DNA from: Saxidomus purpurata
Lineage: Eukaryota; Mollusca; Bivalvia; Venerida; Veneridae
Direction: 5' to 3'
Assembly: GCA_022818135.1 (NCBI GenBank)
Contig: JAFMSR010000015.1
Coordinates: 3,149,859 to 3,213,858, forward strand
Length of the DNA: 64,000 bases
Positions within the stretch are counted from its first letter, which is position 1, and every line of letters begins with the position of its first letter. Below are positions 45,702-60,700 of the stretch, piece by piece. The position numbers were made by a program, and so were the translations under genes. The notes under the pieces are model-generated. The model did no database searches and was not told the DNA's origin. It saw only the letters and a program-made list of their open reading frames with translations.

Positions 45702-48700
45702 ATGGCGTCATATCAGCTGGTAAGACTCTCATTATTTGTGTGTTTTGAAACGAAATGGTGTAACATTTGTTAATGTGTGACTTTCCTTTTTGAGCATATA
45801 ATATGCACAATACAGTATACAGTAACGCCTGTGTGAAATACCACATCGAATATACAGACCACAATATAAAGACCACCCTGCGACTAAAAGAGCGGTCAGG
45901 AGAAAACAGTTCAATGTTAATACAGTCAAATCTGCGAACGAAAATCACTGACTGGAAGCAACTTTTGTGGTGTTTATTGACAGGTGGTCCTTATTCAAGA
46001 TGTGTCCACAATAATAGCTGAAAAGTGCAAGTTTTCTCCTTGTCGGTCATTATTGGCAGGTTTGTCTAGATGCGTCGGGGGTCTTTAAAACATATTTTAC
46101 TGCATATCTTAAAACCCCTTCGACTAAAAAACATCTGTCAGTTAAGGCTACGTTAGCTTTATCAGGTCAGTGGTCGTTGTTTATAAGATTGAATACACAT
46201 AATGATGATACAGTCTTGATCAAGCATCCATTTTTTAAATGAGAAAAGGGTAAGATTTTGATCTTTTTGTCAAGCAATCGCACAACTTTCTATTATGGAG
46301 TAATATATTTGATTAAAAATGAAACGATAGAATAAGTAAAGTAGTTCATAGACATCATCAAACACCATCAAATATAGAACTCACCAAAAACTAAACTATG
46401 AGAAAATGCAGCTTATATATACTAAAAGGCAAAACAAACGTAATTTTTTCTTTTTTTTTTCTATTATTTACAGAAATGAGTCAGCGTATATTTTCTCATT
46501 AAAACGCGTATGCTAAGTATATATATAGTAAAATTTAATTTCCCCACTGTCTACCATTTGATTATTCATTCAGAGACATTTATTTCTTCTTATATGTCTC
46601 TGTTACAGGACATTTCTTTTAAATAATACACCGAATTTTCAAGTTAATTGGTTAAGTTGAGTTTGTTTGTTGCGCCAGTAGACTAACTACATAAATGCAA
46701 CCTATTTTCAACAAACATAATGTAGAAACACCACAGACCAGAGCAGAACCCCAAATTCAAGTAACAGGTCGAAGTATGCGAGCTAAACTTGTACAGCACT
46801 GCAGTGATAATACCCTTCAATATGATAAAATACATTCACCAGTGGTTTAGTATTTTTAAAAACAAGGATTGCGAAAGTTATAGCTAAATAACATAAATAT
46901 ATACACCAGTTTTATTCCTATTGAACATGGTTGAAATGAATTCAATTTGATATGATAAATTTGTGTTTGCCTGTACTAATGAAAGAAATGGACGAGCATA
47001 ACTTACTTTCTTTTAATTTCTAAACATCTTTCATGTTTTAAGAACTTTTCTTGTCCGTACTTTTTCTGATCATTTTGAGCAGAATTATAGCTTTAAACAA
47101 GGAAGTGTCGAAATATTTGTCAAACTTCACTACCTATTAAAATATAAATCGATATCAGAAAATTATACATGTATACTCCTACAGGTAGGTAGCTTGGTGT
47201 GGTTAGTTTTAAGTATTTATTTAAAATACTTTAAACCTACCACACCAAAGTGTATTTTGTAAATATACGACATTGGACACCGAAACTCTTTTTCCTAATA
47301 CGTTCTCCATGATTCTAGAAATTGTAACACCATTTAACAATAAAACGCCTATACATTTCGCTTTTTCACGAAAAAGCGACATAAACATTAAAGAATTTTA
47401 AACGTTAAAAATAATACACAGTAATTCTGTCCGAAACCTTTTACTTTACTTATGAGAATCTAAAGTGTTTTTCGGACTTTAAGGTATGTTTGAAAATGGC
47501 CCTCGACCTTAGGTTGTTGCATAATTGTAAGTTTATTTTATAGTTAATACTAATTGATTTTATCGCGATTGAGAAAGCCTTACCGAGCATCTTAGAAGCA
47601 GTACTGGTGTTATACTAATATGATGTTATTCTCGATAGCGGATCAAATTCTTCCGGCTTTAGATCAAATTCCTCTCGACACTGACTCCAGAAATAAGAGA
47701 GAGAGAGAGATTGATGAGAGATAGAGATAAGCATTTATAGAAGATAGAGAAACAGAGTTATGGCAATTGTAGGAATTGCTCTGAGTGACTCTGCCTAAGA
47801 GGCAATGTGAAAATGGTTGCCGATCGACACCTGGTGACCATCTGAACTCATGAATCGAACGCGCTACCACTGCTCCACGGCGGGTCCACTCTAACTATGG
47901 GTTGCTTAACTAAAGTGACCACTAACCCAGGTTTAACTTTACGTTGACGTATTCCCTCTTATTAAACAACTCCAGCTGCAATGACCAACTTCTAGGTGGT
48001 CATTTATAGACACTCCTTCTTACTGCTACATATGGTTAAAAAAAGAAAAAAAAGATGGTTGTAATAAAGCAGATACACGTTTTTTTACAATTATTACTTA
48101 TACTTATTTCTCGCACATGTAAATGTTTTAAAGTGTTATAAACATGTAAATTACTTTTACAGAGAAGTACTCAAAGAGATGTTATCCGTGAACACAACAT
48201 TGAAGTAAGCTGAGATATTTCTTTATACAAGTTCGATATATTAATCAACAACTTTAACAGTTATGTCAAACACGACTCTCTATTTTATATCTAAGTCTTA
48301 GTGTAATAATGTTTAATTGATAAAGTCCTTGTAAGTGGCCATCATACCTTTTAGAAAGACATGTAATATTGCTTTATACTCTTTAAAAATGTATATTACG
48401 ATAACACTAACTAAAATATCAGTGTCTCTGTAACAACTTCTTTCTTCTAACTTCTAATATAAAATCAAATACTCCCATTTGTCTCCATTTGCGTTTTAAA
48501 AAGTAATATGCATTTTCCATATTGACTCAATATGAGCAATTTAATGTTCATCTATGTTTCCAATAGCTTGGACTGTGGCATCACATATGAAAGCTCCTTC
48601 CGAAATCACTATGCACATTGTCTGTTGAAGGGCCAAACTGTAAGTCGGTTATAGGTCTATAGGTCTATATTACAGAAATAAACTTGTAACTTATTGCTAC

Positions 48701-51700
48701 GGTTTTCAGTAAATTGACTTATTGCAAGACTTGCTAATATACCTATATGCTCAGAAGATAAGCTACAAACCACAATAATGTTTTCTACCATTCACACCTA
48801 GTGTCTTGTGAAATAAACTAGTATACAGTTACACCCCAAAGCAGAGGTCATCAGGATTTTTGGTGTTAGCCTTTTCGATCGCAATTCTGCCATACACCCA
48901 TATTTAAAGAAATATAATTGCCCAAATTGGAAGGCAGAAGATCACATTGTAAAAATCTAGGTAAAATGGGGCTCGTTTTGGGGAGGCTGCGTTTTTGGTA
49001 CGTGGCATTCCCTGTTTGATATTATTTTTGTTTTTTTGAGCATCTTACGTGACAATAATGCAGTGAATGATATAACATATAAAATAATTAAATCACACCT
49101 CGTAATATCTTCATTGACATGTAGTGTCAGGAAAAGATGATATTGTCCGTCACAGATACGGTCATATGTTTTAGACAGACAAATAACATTGACTTGTAAT
49201 CCAGAAAACAAAAGAGTATTACCATATAATGAAAAAATGCATTAATGTGATATTGTATACTAGAACGTTGATTTTATGTTAAGACAGTGAAAATTGTATT
49301 ACTTTGCTAGTCAAAGATTTGTAATCAATCTATTTTGTAACGTTTTCTTTCATTGTTTGTAAGACGAACAACTTCATCATGAATTTGGTCTTATTTCGGG
49401 AAATAAGACAATGGCAAAAATTATTTGTCAAGGTAAAACAATAAAACAGAATCGAACATCACGTGGCTTAAAATACATAAAGGCTTATTGCCTTTTTACT
49501 TTACAAAGATTAGCAGAAAAAATCTCCATTACATTTTAGATTGAATTCAATGAAAACAAACAAGAAAAAACAGTTGCAGATGAAGATAGTCATGAGGTGA
49601 AGGGTAGTGAAGCGATCGAGGAAAATAAGGTAAGTAAGATTAATCAAATAACTTCATTATCGCCTTTACTGTGTATTTTTTAGTCTTCATTGCTCTCTGT
49701 AGCGCATCAAAGAACATTACGACCTGCCTTTACACTACGGAACTCTCTTCCTACCAACTTTAAACACGACAGACGATACTTTTAGTGTCATGAACGGAAT
49801 TCTATATTATTATTTATATATTTAGTTTATCATGATATAAACATTTGATATTATTTCAACAGACTTTATGTTGGCCGAAATGCTTCCTGCTAGGGGTTGG
49901 TCTGTTGATACTTCTGGCTGGTTTAATTTCTCTACTCTACTTCTTTAAAGAAGATGGCTCGGACGGTAAGAAAAGTCAGATTTAGCATACGGTAGCGTTC
50001 TTTTTTGTTTTGTTTTAAAAAAGCATTCCCTACGACGAGCAGATTTATCTCTCTAAATATTAACAATCAGCTTAATGTATGTAAAATAAGAAACGCCTCG
50101 TTAACACGCAGTGTGCCAATACAGTGACGTCTTATAATACAATGTAAATCACAGTAATTTCTCATTCGATTCCTGAACAATTAATCTAAATTTCTCCCAT
50201 ATATAAGGTATTAGGGTTCAGTTGCATGATATGACTATTAATTCCCATGAACAATTCATTTCTTATGTTTAGCTGGGCGTGGATCGGTGAGACCAACGAC
50301 GGTAGCACTCGGAGGTAAGTGTGTAGTTAGATTATGATTTACATTGTTATTTTCAAATCACTTAGTCTCTTTTCATTTATAGAACCTCTTAACTGTTGTT
50401 TTTATGATCAAATATAGTGAATGCCTTGAAACATGTAAGAAACAATAATACCATTAGTAGAAACAAAAAAAAATACTATACCTAAATAGGATAACCCAAA
50501 AACTTGTTCACTTCTTTAAATAAAAAAAAAAGATTCGTATATATCTTTTCTGTGCGTTTTGATCAGTTCAAAGTGTCTTGTTCTATAATATTATAATAGT
50601 CACTTTGAAGTGCAATTTCACTTAAATTTTCATTCATATCTACTTATTAGATAGGTGTGAAGACGTGTATGTTTATTTGGGAGAAAAGATCGTGATACAA
50701 TGTACGATAAATAATGGTATCCCGGGAACTGTAGAAGCGGTATACCAGGACTTGGTTGGCGCTGTGAGTATTTACATGAGTTTGCAGCTGTTCTTTTTTT
50801 CGTAGAGTACATAGGGGATAATTGTCGGTTTCAGCGATTAAAAACCTACATTTGTTGAGTTTGTTTTTACAAAATGTCGGAAACCACGTAAAAATTCATT
50901 AGAAAGCATATCACTCGTAAAATCATTTCAACGATGTCATCGTATTTTAGTTTCCGGCATTCGTTACGCTCAACACTTGCGTCTGTCCATGAGTGATGAT
51001 TTTTCATTCTTCTAGTTTACCTATGGAATATAATACTTCATTGAAAAAATGACAATATTATCGCATGCAACAAAGAAATATCACTGTCACACAAGTCGCT
51101 CAATAGATACGTTCAACGCCATATCGTTAAGCATTATTTCCCTTTTTTGCAATTATCTTCAAGTTTGATGGGCAATTCTGATTAGCAGTAATACGTGACT
51201 TACCAAAATGTGTGATAATTAAGAAAATACGAAGGAACTTCTGTGTTACAAAAGAATTTGATGGAGCCTGGTTTGTGAGATGGTCTCATGAGCTTAATGA
51301 CATGACAGACTCGTGCATCTGGTTGTTAAACAATCATTAATTTGATTTTCAGCTCACCTGAGGAAAACTTTCTCACGGTGAGCTGTAAGGAGTAAATGGA
51401 TGCCCGTCGTCCGTCTATCGTCGAACCGTCCGCATGCTCTCTAAGTAACTTAAGTTATAGGAGGTGTTGTCTAAGGTAATATAAATATTTGACCTCCATT
51501 CTTCATTTCATTTCTTTCGGTAGTATTTCTTCTGTTCCTTATGAGGTCACTCTAATGTTTGAATACAATGGAAATATCACATAATACCACTTACGTACAG
51601 GTGTCTGCCTCCGTCCGCTATCCACAATTAGTGTGATTACAATCTAGAATCTGAATTTCAGAGGCAACTTAAGCAGCATCACGGATAAGATGTTCTCGGT

Positions 51701-54700
51701 CAAATAAAATAATTGGATTACCTGACTATTACTTCTGGAGTTATTCATGTAGTACCTGATTGAGTAAACAGACACCATATTTGACATCGTTCTTACTTTT
51801 GAACCTACATTACTTTAGCAATTATTACCACACTAGGATAGAATATAGATAAATAAGTTATGTGGCTACAACATCTTGATTAAGTTTTCTAACGGGTCAG
51901 ATCACAGAGGTTCGACATATATCTATGTTCTTTGGTGACACTATTTATACTATAAGAGGGGATCTAACTTACAGAAAAACTTGAATTGTATTACTCGCCA
52001 ATAAATGTCCATTGTCCTGCAATTGTAACACCGTTTATATCAACATTCAGCACTTCGTACGTAGTAGTAGCTGTTGTATTGTTTGATTTTACAGAAACTT
52101 AAATCAAGGGCTGGATTACAATAAGTAACATATAACACAACAAGTGTATACTGCACAAGATCATAATTTATTCTGCCATATTGCAAAAATGCTTTTAAAA
52201 CTGTTTCATGTACACGGATTCGTCCACTCTCACTGAATTACTTAACATACATTTCTTATACATGCATATTCACAAATATCTTGGTTCAATCATTTACACT
52301 GTATTTCAAGGCAATTAATTATAGATCTATTTCGTTCTTTAAAAGAAACCCACACTTTTTAGGTGTCCGAAGGACAACTATAGTACCTACCGGCATTTTC
52401 AGGTTTGATTCTTAAACCGAAGACTGATTTTTCTCATCTGAAAATCGTCCGACACAAAATAGTTCAATCAAACATTTGAGAATGTACGTATATTGCCGAA
52501 AACACTTCATGCTTGTTGAATAATTCATGCTAAACTCTATACAATCGTTTATCATACAGAACCATTTTCGTCATATGTTGATATATTTTTTCTACACATA
52601 GTATGCTCGGAGTCAGATTGTTTTATTTATACTGTAAACAGGCACTCTTCACATATTATCCGCCATTGAAGAAAATAGTCAGGGCAAACAATATTCCCGA
52701 TCGGAGGATCTCGGCAGATTCCGTTTACCCATGCCGAGTTGTTCCGATTGATAGCGTTACGAGTTATTTTTCCGCCATATTGGATACAAATTGACTGACC
52801 ATGACTATTATCGTCTTCCAGCGATAATTACAAACCAGGGTGAATGTGAGAAATGTCAGTTAAGAAAGGAGAAAGGCAAAAATCGGTCAAGATTTCCCAA
52901 ACATGTATGCAAATTGCGTTAGCGGTAAGTCAACCTTGGGTGATTCGTAAATAAATTAGAATGTATCTAAACTTTTTCAAAGGAGAATTTCTCTTTGACC
53001 GGAAGCAATTATTTATAAATTCACTACTGTACATATAAAATTGAGTATGGTCTCAAACATTGACAGACATTCAACGTGCGTATTACTATCTGTTACGTGT
53101 ATGTTACCTGTGGTATACTTTCTATCTAATCATCTTTGATTCCGGGTAACTGTTATCTGTGGTCATGTAGTAACCTGATTGCTTTTGTTTCAACAACTGA
53201 TTTTTTAGGTGAAAGTCAGTTATTGTCAATAGTTTGTAAGGTTCTTTTATCATAAAACATATATACGTTAAGTTAAAATTTATGATTGAAATATTATATA
53301 AGTTTGTTTTTTTTCTTTAACTTTCTCTGTTGCATGCAAGAAAATAAATTACTTTGTAGGGTATTTTCATTCGAGAAGTAACTAGTCTTCTCAAAATTCA
53401 GTTAACTGTTACTGTCACTTGATCTGAAATTCCATCGCCTTTATGAATAAAATCACACAGAAAATAATAATTAATTAAAGTTTGTACATAATTAGTACAA
53501 AAATAAAACGGGAAGCAAATTTACTAATTTTATGAGTGTGTCTACAAACCTAATTTCGATGTCCGAGGGTATATTGTATCTTAAAAACCCTAAGTTGAAC
53601 TGAAATAAAACATATTTTCGTCATAAACATGATGAAAATAATACAATTTTCAAAAGTCCCGTTATTCATTATTTTAGTAATGCTAAAAACAAATAATTAC
53701 GTAGGGTATGAGTTGACTTTTTTACAAAAATTCTCTTTATTTCTTCCATTTTCTGATACAATTTTGCAAAATAAAGTATTTTAATGCAAATATTTAATGA
53801 TGATTGATAAAAAAATACTATTATCTCAAAGATATTGCATAAAAAAGTTTAAGGTACATGTACAAGTTGACTTTTTCGAAAAAAAAAATCAGGTACAAGT
53901 TGACCAATTCAGGTACGAGATTACTTAGGTATGAGTTGACTGGTTGATAATGGCTAAACGTTATAACTGATTATTATGGCCATCAGGATGTCCGGTAGGC
54001 TTTGAAACTTGAGGGTCATTGTCAAGTTCAGCGTAAAATTTTCAAGAGTCAATACATGTGATATTTTTAAACGTCGACCCATGGGTCATAGAGTTTCGAG
54101 CCTTGTATTTTATGTTTGCACATCACATTTTTTCATTTTGTGTTGAAATGAAGCTTCACTGTCGCAATTTCAGAAAATTCTTAAAGCAGCTAGGTCTAGC
54201 AGCTGGCTTAAATGTTCCGTTTTTCCTGTTTGTCACATATCTTCCTCATCTCGCATGCCAGTGATTTTCTGAAAGCGAGTAGATTAAAATACAAGTTACC
54301 CCTCCGTTTCTCACTTTCTGTTGCGTCAATGGTTGATGCGGCCTGAGTGTTTGGAATTAACAAGTTGATGGACACGTACATTAAGTAATAGAGGCATGAA
54401 TGAAAATTCACGAAAATATGACTCGTACGGTTTTTTATTGCAGATCAAATACAAAATATAATCAATATGAAATTTTCATGGGTTAGAACCCAGGAGCTTG
54501 GGTCTACTAAACACCCTTGCCATGCTTGTATACATTATAAAGTTAACTGTTTCTTTGCTTATCATTTTTCTTAATTCTGTAAAACATAACTTGTAAAGAC
54601 TCTAACATTCTTTCTTTCAGGGAAAAAGGCATACTTGTATGATAGACTGAATCCAGACTGGGTCCCGTCAGTAAGCTTTTAAGCTGTACTTGTTGGCCGA

Positions 54701-57700
54701 TGCTAACAGAAGAGGAAACGCCATTGGTACTCATCTTGGACTCTGATGAAACTGGCGCGACTTTGCAGATGGACATTGATGGTGATTTAATGGATGATAT
54801 GAATGCAATTTTACAGAAACTAAGGACCGAAACGTCTGAGCTGAAAACTGAAGTGCTGAAACTGAAGACGAGATTCGATATTGACTATTGCAGGGACAAT
54901 AATGACAAAATGTAGAACCTTACTGGTCTCCAAGCATTTCCAAAGTTGATGTTGCTTTATCAGTTTCTTGAACCATATTATGATATTTACCAAACAGACT
55001 AGCTATTAACAACATTGACTCTAATGAAACTAAGACTTGACCTGTCCAATATGTTCTTTAGCAGATGAATTTGATACAACACAGCCAACTTTATCAAAAC
55101 TGTTCACTGCAACTATTGCAGATGTATAAGAAAATGCGGAAGCTCATTAGATGACCAGAACATGAAACATTCTGAAAAACTATGCTAATGGAATTTCACA
55201 AATACTTTGGCAACTAATTTGCAATGATTTTCGACTGTTTCGAGATGTTGAAAAGCCATCTGGACTTGATGTCTAAAGCCACGCTTGGACAAAATAATTA
55301 ATGTTTATATGTTGAGTTTACCCTTTGAGGTAGAATTATAAACAGCCAATTTACTAAGTAACTGTGTCATTGTCGTCACGGTAAAAAACTTAACTCATTC
55401 TTATTCAGCGAATAAACATGATAAATGACAGGGAAATTGCAGTTGTATATTTACATTATACCAAGATAAAGATTAAGAAGCCTTATTTAACGTCGCATAT
55501 GATCAACAGACAACATTAGCTACAAAGCTATTGTGCGACAAACAGGGTATCCAGTAACAAGTACTTACCCTTTCCCAGAAGCCGGAAGCTTCTCTTCATC
55601 TTCCTGACACTATCCTTTTATAATGCTGAGCACCAAGCAAGGGAGCTGTCAGTACCATTTTTTTCTCATCTTTGGTATGACGCGGCCGAGGATCGAACCC
55701 ACGACCTCCCGCACACTAAGTGGACGCTTTAACCACTAGGCTATCGCAGCGGTACAGGTCACTCAAGGTACAGAGTGAAACAATATCCGTATAATCCGGC
55801 GGATTCACGTCACTACCTTAATAACCCTATTAAATTGTTGTAAAAGTTTTCAATTAGTAGTCTAGTAAATATGAATAGGGTGCTTCACATGCTTAAGAAA
55901 TAGCTTATGCCCTTGGTTTTGTTGAAGAGGAGAGTTTATTTATTTGACTTAATTATTTAATCATAATTATTTATTCATTCTACAGGTATAGGGATTTAAT
56001 GCCTTATTTAATGGCCGTTAAGTGTATGCATGTGCGTCTGTACATTTGAGTTCAGCTTGTCCGAGCTGTTACTATCCATGTATTGATGTATTCTTAAATA
56101 ACTTGGCACAATTGTTCACCATCACGAGACGGAGTGTCATGCCCAAGAACCAGGTCCCTAGTTCTAAGGTCAATGTCACTCTCTAAAAGGTTAAAGGTCA
56201 ATTCAAGAATGACTTTGTTCGGAGCATATCTTCTTCATGCTTAAGGGATTTTGATGTGACTGGGCACAAATGTTCACCACCATGAAACGAAGGATCATGT
56301 GCATGAACAAGGTCTAGGGTCAAGGTCACACATAGAGGTTCATTGTTAAATCCAATAATATCTTTGTCCGGAGAATGCCCGGAGGTTTAACATGGCATAA
56401 ATGTTCACCACCATGAGCTACCCTTGTTTTTAGAATTACTTCCCTTTGTAGTTACTGTAAATAGCTTACTTTTTAACTTTTTATTACTGGCTGTTGAGAA
56501 AAATCGAGACCACTTTCTGTGGTACAACATGCATGTTACATCTAATATTTATACCCCCGAAACCAATTTAAGGGGGTTATATAGGAGTCACCCGGTGGTT
56601 GGTCGGGCGGTCAGTCTGTTGTATTTTCCTTGTCCGTAGCATAACTTGAAAACTACAAGTTGGAACTCAATACAACTCATACAATGGTCAAGCGCAATGA
56701 GAGGAAGTGCAGTGTTCAAGAACCATAACTCTATCTTGACTATTTCAGAATTATTGCCCTTTGTTTCTTTTCCTTGTCTGGAGCATAACTTGAAAACTAC
56801 TGGTTGGAATTCAATACAACTTCATACAATGCTCAAGCACATTAAGAGGAAGTGCAGTGCACAAGAACCATTACTCCATCTTTACTAATTACAGAGTTAT
56901 TGCCCTTTCTTACTTTTCCTTGTCTGGAGCATTACTTGAAAAGTACTAGTTGGAATTCAATACAATTTCATACAATAGTAGCGCAATGAGAGGAAGGGCA
57001 GTGTACAAGAACCATAACTCTATCTTTAGTAATTACAGAGTTATTGCCCTTTGTGACTTTTCCTTGTCCAGAGCAGAACTTGAAAACTACTTGTTGGAAT
57101 TCAATACAACTTCATACAATGGTCAAGTACATTGAGAGCAAGTGCAATGCACAGGAACGTTAACTCTATCTTGAGTAATTACAGAGTTATTGCCCTTTTT
57201 TACTTGTCCGGGGCATAATTCGAAAACTATTGGTTAGAATTCAATAAAACTTGATACAATGCTCAAGCACAATGAGAGGAAATGCAGTGAAAAAGAACAA
57301 TAACTCCATCTTGACTAATTACTATTAATCACATTTAGTGATAGGTCTAATTAGGTATTATTTTACCTATCTCTACTTGGTAAGGAGTTGGCCCTTTTTA
57401 CAGCTGGCGGCTCAACACAGTTTTTTGGGTTAAAAAAAGTGTACGTCAGTCCTATGCAGACTCTAATATATCATAAGAAATTTAAGTATGATTCATATTT
57501 GGAGGAAATATTCAAGATAGATACATAAAAGATGTACAATATTATGTAAGCACCACTCAGCTAGGGCAGGACTTATAAATTTAGGGTGAAATGTTGTTGC
57601 AGTAAAGACAGGTTGATTTACAGACCACTAGGGCCGTCGTGATTTGATACTTCATGCAATGATTGAAGACATTTAGGATATGGAGAACTGTAATTGAGAT

Positions 57701-60700
57701 ATCATAACTATTTGAATAATCTCCCTTTCTATTAAAACCTTGTCAGTAAAAGTTGGATACTATTGAACACTGGGATTGAATTAATACTTGAATCCCACCA
57801 TCAGGGAGTGATGTGACCAAGAACCATAACTCTAGCTAATCCTATAATTGATGTATTTATTACCCTTCCTTGAAATTGCCAGCTGTTTGATTGGTCAATG
57901 ACACGGAAGTTCATATTGATATGAATGGGTAAGCTGGTAATATACACTTGTCATATCCTGTCATTGTTCCCCACACTAAACGTGGGTGTTCGCTTAGTAC
58001 ATCAATGGAGCAATCATATTCAAACCAGAATGCAGCTCTGCAGTATTGAATCATCACTGTCCTCTTGTTACAATGTTACAATACCATTTAAGATCTGTAT
58101 GCTTTGGGAAGTGGTCACCATTATCGTAACCTCCAGTGCCTTCAGCGCTTTGATTTGCTATGTTGTCACGTAACGCGTAATGCTGGATAGATATCTCTCG
58201 GATTTTTTTTTTATAAATCACATGTTTTCCATTCCTGCTAAAACAGAAATGGAAGATCGGCTGCTAGGGTCAACAAAAACTGGTTTTTATAAATTCATAG
58301 CATGTATTTGCTGTTAACCGATTTGTGGCCGACTATGTGTAAATGAAACAATTTTGCGTGCATACAATTAACCGTGTAATGAAGAAGTTAAACCATATGT
58401 TTTATCATGAAAAGTATAGTAATAGCTACCACCGTGTAAAATATATTGAGTGTTTAATTAAATGATACTAAATTACAGGACATTACGGCGAGATTACAGT
58501 TCTGGTTTGTTGTGAGTAAGATACCTTGTCGTAGTATACATAATCTAACCAAAGAACATAAGTATGCGGCAGCATTATCCTTGTTCTAATAAAAACTAAG
58601 GCAGTAACAAGGGAGGTAAATACCATTGGAGTTTGAACTATCTATCACATATTTATCTTCCTGTGGTTTTAAATGTTACAAAGGTTTTTGGCAGATTGAG
58701 AACGCATCCTATAGATTGCATTTTTTACTGAAATTTTATGTTTTTCAAATACACTTTAGCTTATATTAAACACGATGGTGTCATATAATGTCTATAATAC
58801 AGTTTAAAGGGACATAAAATACAAGTAAACAATAAAAATATAGAAATGACTTTTTTACACTTTCGAATCCATTCTTTCAGACGACTGATGACTTTGAGTG
58901 CAAACCTATTAAGGATGATAACGTGCACGTAAATTGCACAGCAGAGGAGAAAGCAAAGTGTAGTTCCTATGGTAACATAATAATTAGCTTCTTCGACAGC
59001 GCACTTGATGACAAAAAAGTAAAATTTACCAAAGTAGCAAGAGTTAGAGGTAATTAGCTCTTAATAATCCTTCTGCAATCTTTCTACAGAATACAGTTTG
59101 CTTAATAAATATCTTTGCCTTAATATATCCTATTGCAAATTTAAAGTTAAACACACATTTAAAAATATTAAAGCTGCTCGCTCTCAGATTTTAATGAAAA
59201 AATGAAGTCTTCAAACTCTCAGAAAATAACCTATTTTAGAATAAATAGTCAAACACAAAGTTTCAAGTAAACATTCCAGTAAGGTATATCTGTATAGTTT
59301 AAAATATGGGCTACCAAATTGTAAAGCGTTACTTACGCTTTTAACCAATTGTTTATTAATAAATGGATTTACCTATATGTTTACTTATTTTGTTGATTCT
59401 AGCAATTAGTGTTATACTGTTGAACATTTTAATTTTTTCAACGGCAACTGTGAGAGATCAGCTTTAATGTATCATATGGCAAATAAAAAAAGTTAAAAAC
59501 ACCCAGAAAACCATTCATTTAAAATTGAATATTTCAAATAGTAAGACTGAGCAGCCTAACGATTGCTGCTTCCGACAAAAAATATAAACGAATATAAACA
59601 AATATGAATTTCATAAGCACTTGTGAAGATAATTTTTTTCAAACACGCTTTGGTTTTCCCAAAGAAAGTTATTATTGCTTCATTGGTTACTACAACGATA
59701 CAAGAATATATTTTGCCATCTAACATCCTGATATCTTACGTATACTATATACTTTCGTCAGACGATGCAATCTTAAAAAACGGAGCATCTCGTTTCTAAC
59801 CGTTTATTGACAATATCTTGTACATGTAATTACTATTATCAATTTTCGTTTATATCATTTGTATAATTACCGAATTTTGCGTTTATTTAGCCCCAACCAT
59901 CTTCCCTACAGCAACTATCAACCAAGTGTTACAAGATGAGTTCGAACTTCAGTGTTCGTATCGAGGTTCTTGCACAAGTTACGAAGTTGGTTTCTATGGA
60001 AGTAACAAGAGACTCGCAGGTTCAATCGTATTTCAATATCATTATCACAACTTTTAATTTTTATGTAATTAATTATTTAATTGCAATGATGTAATAAATG
60101 CAGCACACAATATTTCATGAATTCTTGCATGTGATAAACTTATCTATCAGGCTTCATAAAATAACTGAAAATTAATTCAGTCAAAAATGTTTTCAATTTG
60201 TGCCAGAACGTCAGTTTCTTTAGTACCAGCATCGGTCTAACAAGCACATAGATTTCTAGTTCAAATATAAAGTTGCATTTCTTTTGCCGGTCAGCATCTA
60301 TTTTCATATCATTTTAGTTAAACTCTTTTCTGTTAATTGTCAAACATCAGTTATTGGTTCATTAAAAAGCTACGATTCTGAAGCTTCCTTATCCACTTTG
60401 TTCTCAGAAACCGTGTCCTGTACGACAGAGTTTGCGGACGAAGGTGGTTATGATGTCACCTGTACCGCCGTTGTATCTAGCAAGGTTGTCAATAAACTTG
60501 GCAACGGCTCTAACCTCTACTGCGAGTTCATGCAAGGCAGCAGTGTTACGAAAAAAATAAATCTGGAATTACCTTCTTGTGACGACATTTCAGAAAACAA
60601 CCAAAGTTAGTACTTAAGACTTTTTGAACCAGTTCTTTGCAGTAGAGTTTGTACAGTGCTTGTGTAAACTATTGCTCTGTTTAGCGAGCTTTATAGCACT

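Noticed and set aside
48567..48639. Extra exon of the Ig-like gene (LDCGITYESSFRNHYAHC...)
   Set aside because: It has good splice borders, but the only open frame needs an entry phase that no neighbouring exon provides, so it was left out. It could be an exon of an alternative transcript.
49364..49432. Another possible exon before the transmembrane exon
   Set aside because: Acceptor is weak ('gtttgtaag'). It is open in phase 0, but inclusion is not needed for frame continuity, so it was not adopted without transcript data.
52603..52794. 63-codon open frame ending in ...SYFSAILDTN as a coding exon
   Set aside because: No splice donor near its end and no phase fit with the exon at 52822; family resemblance could not be substantiated.
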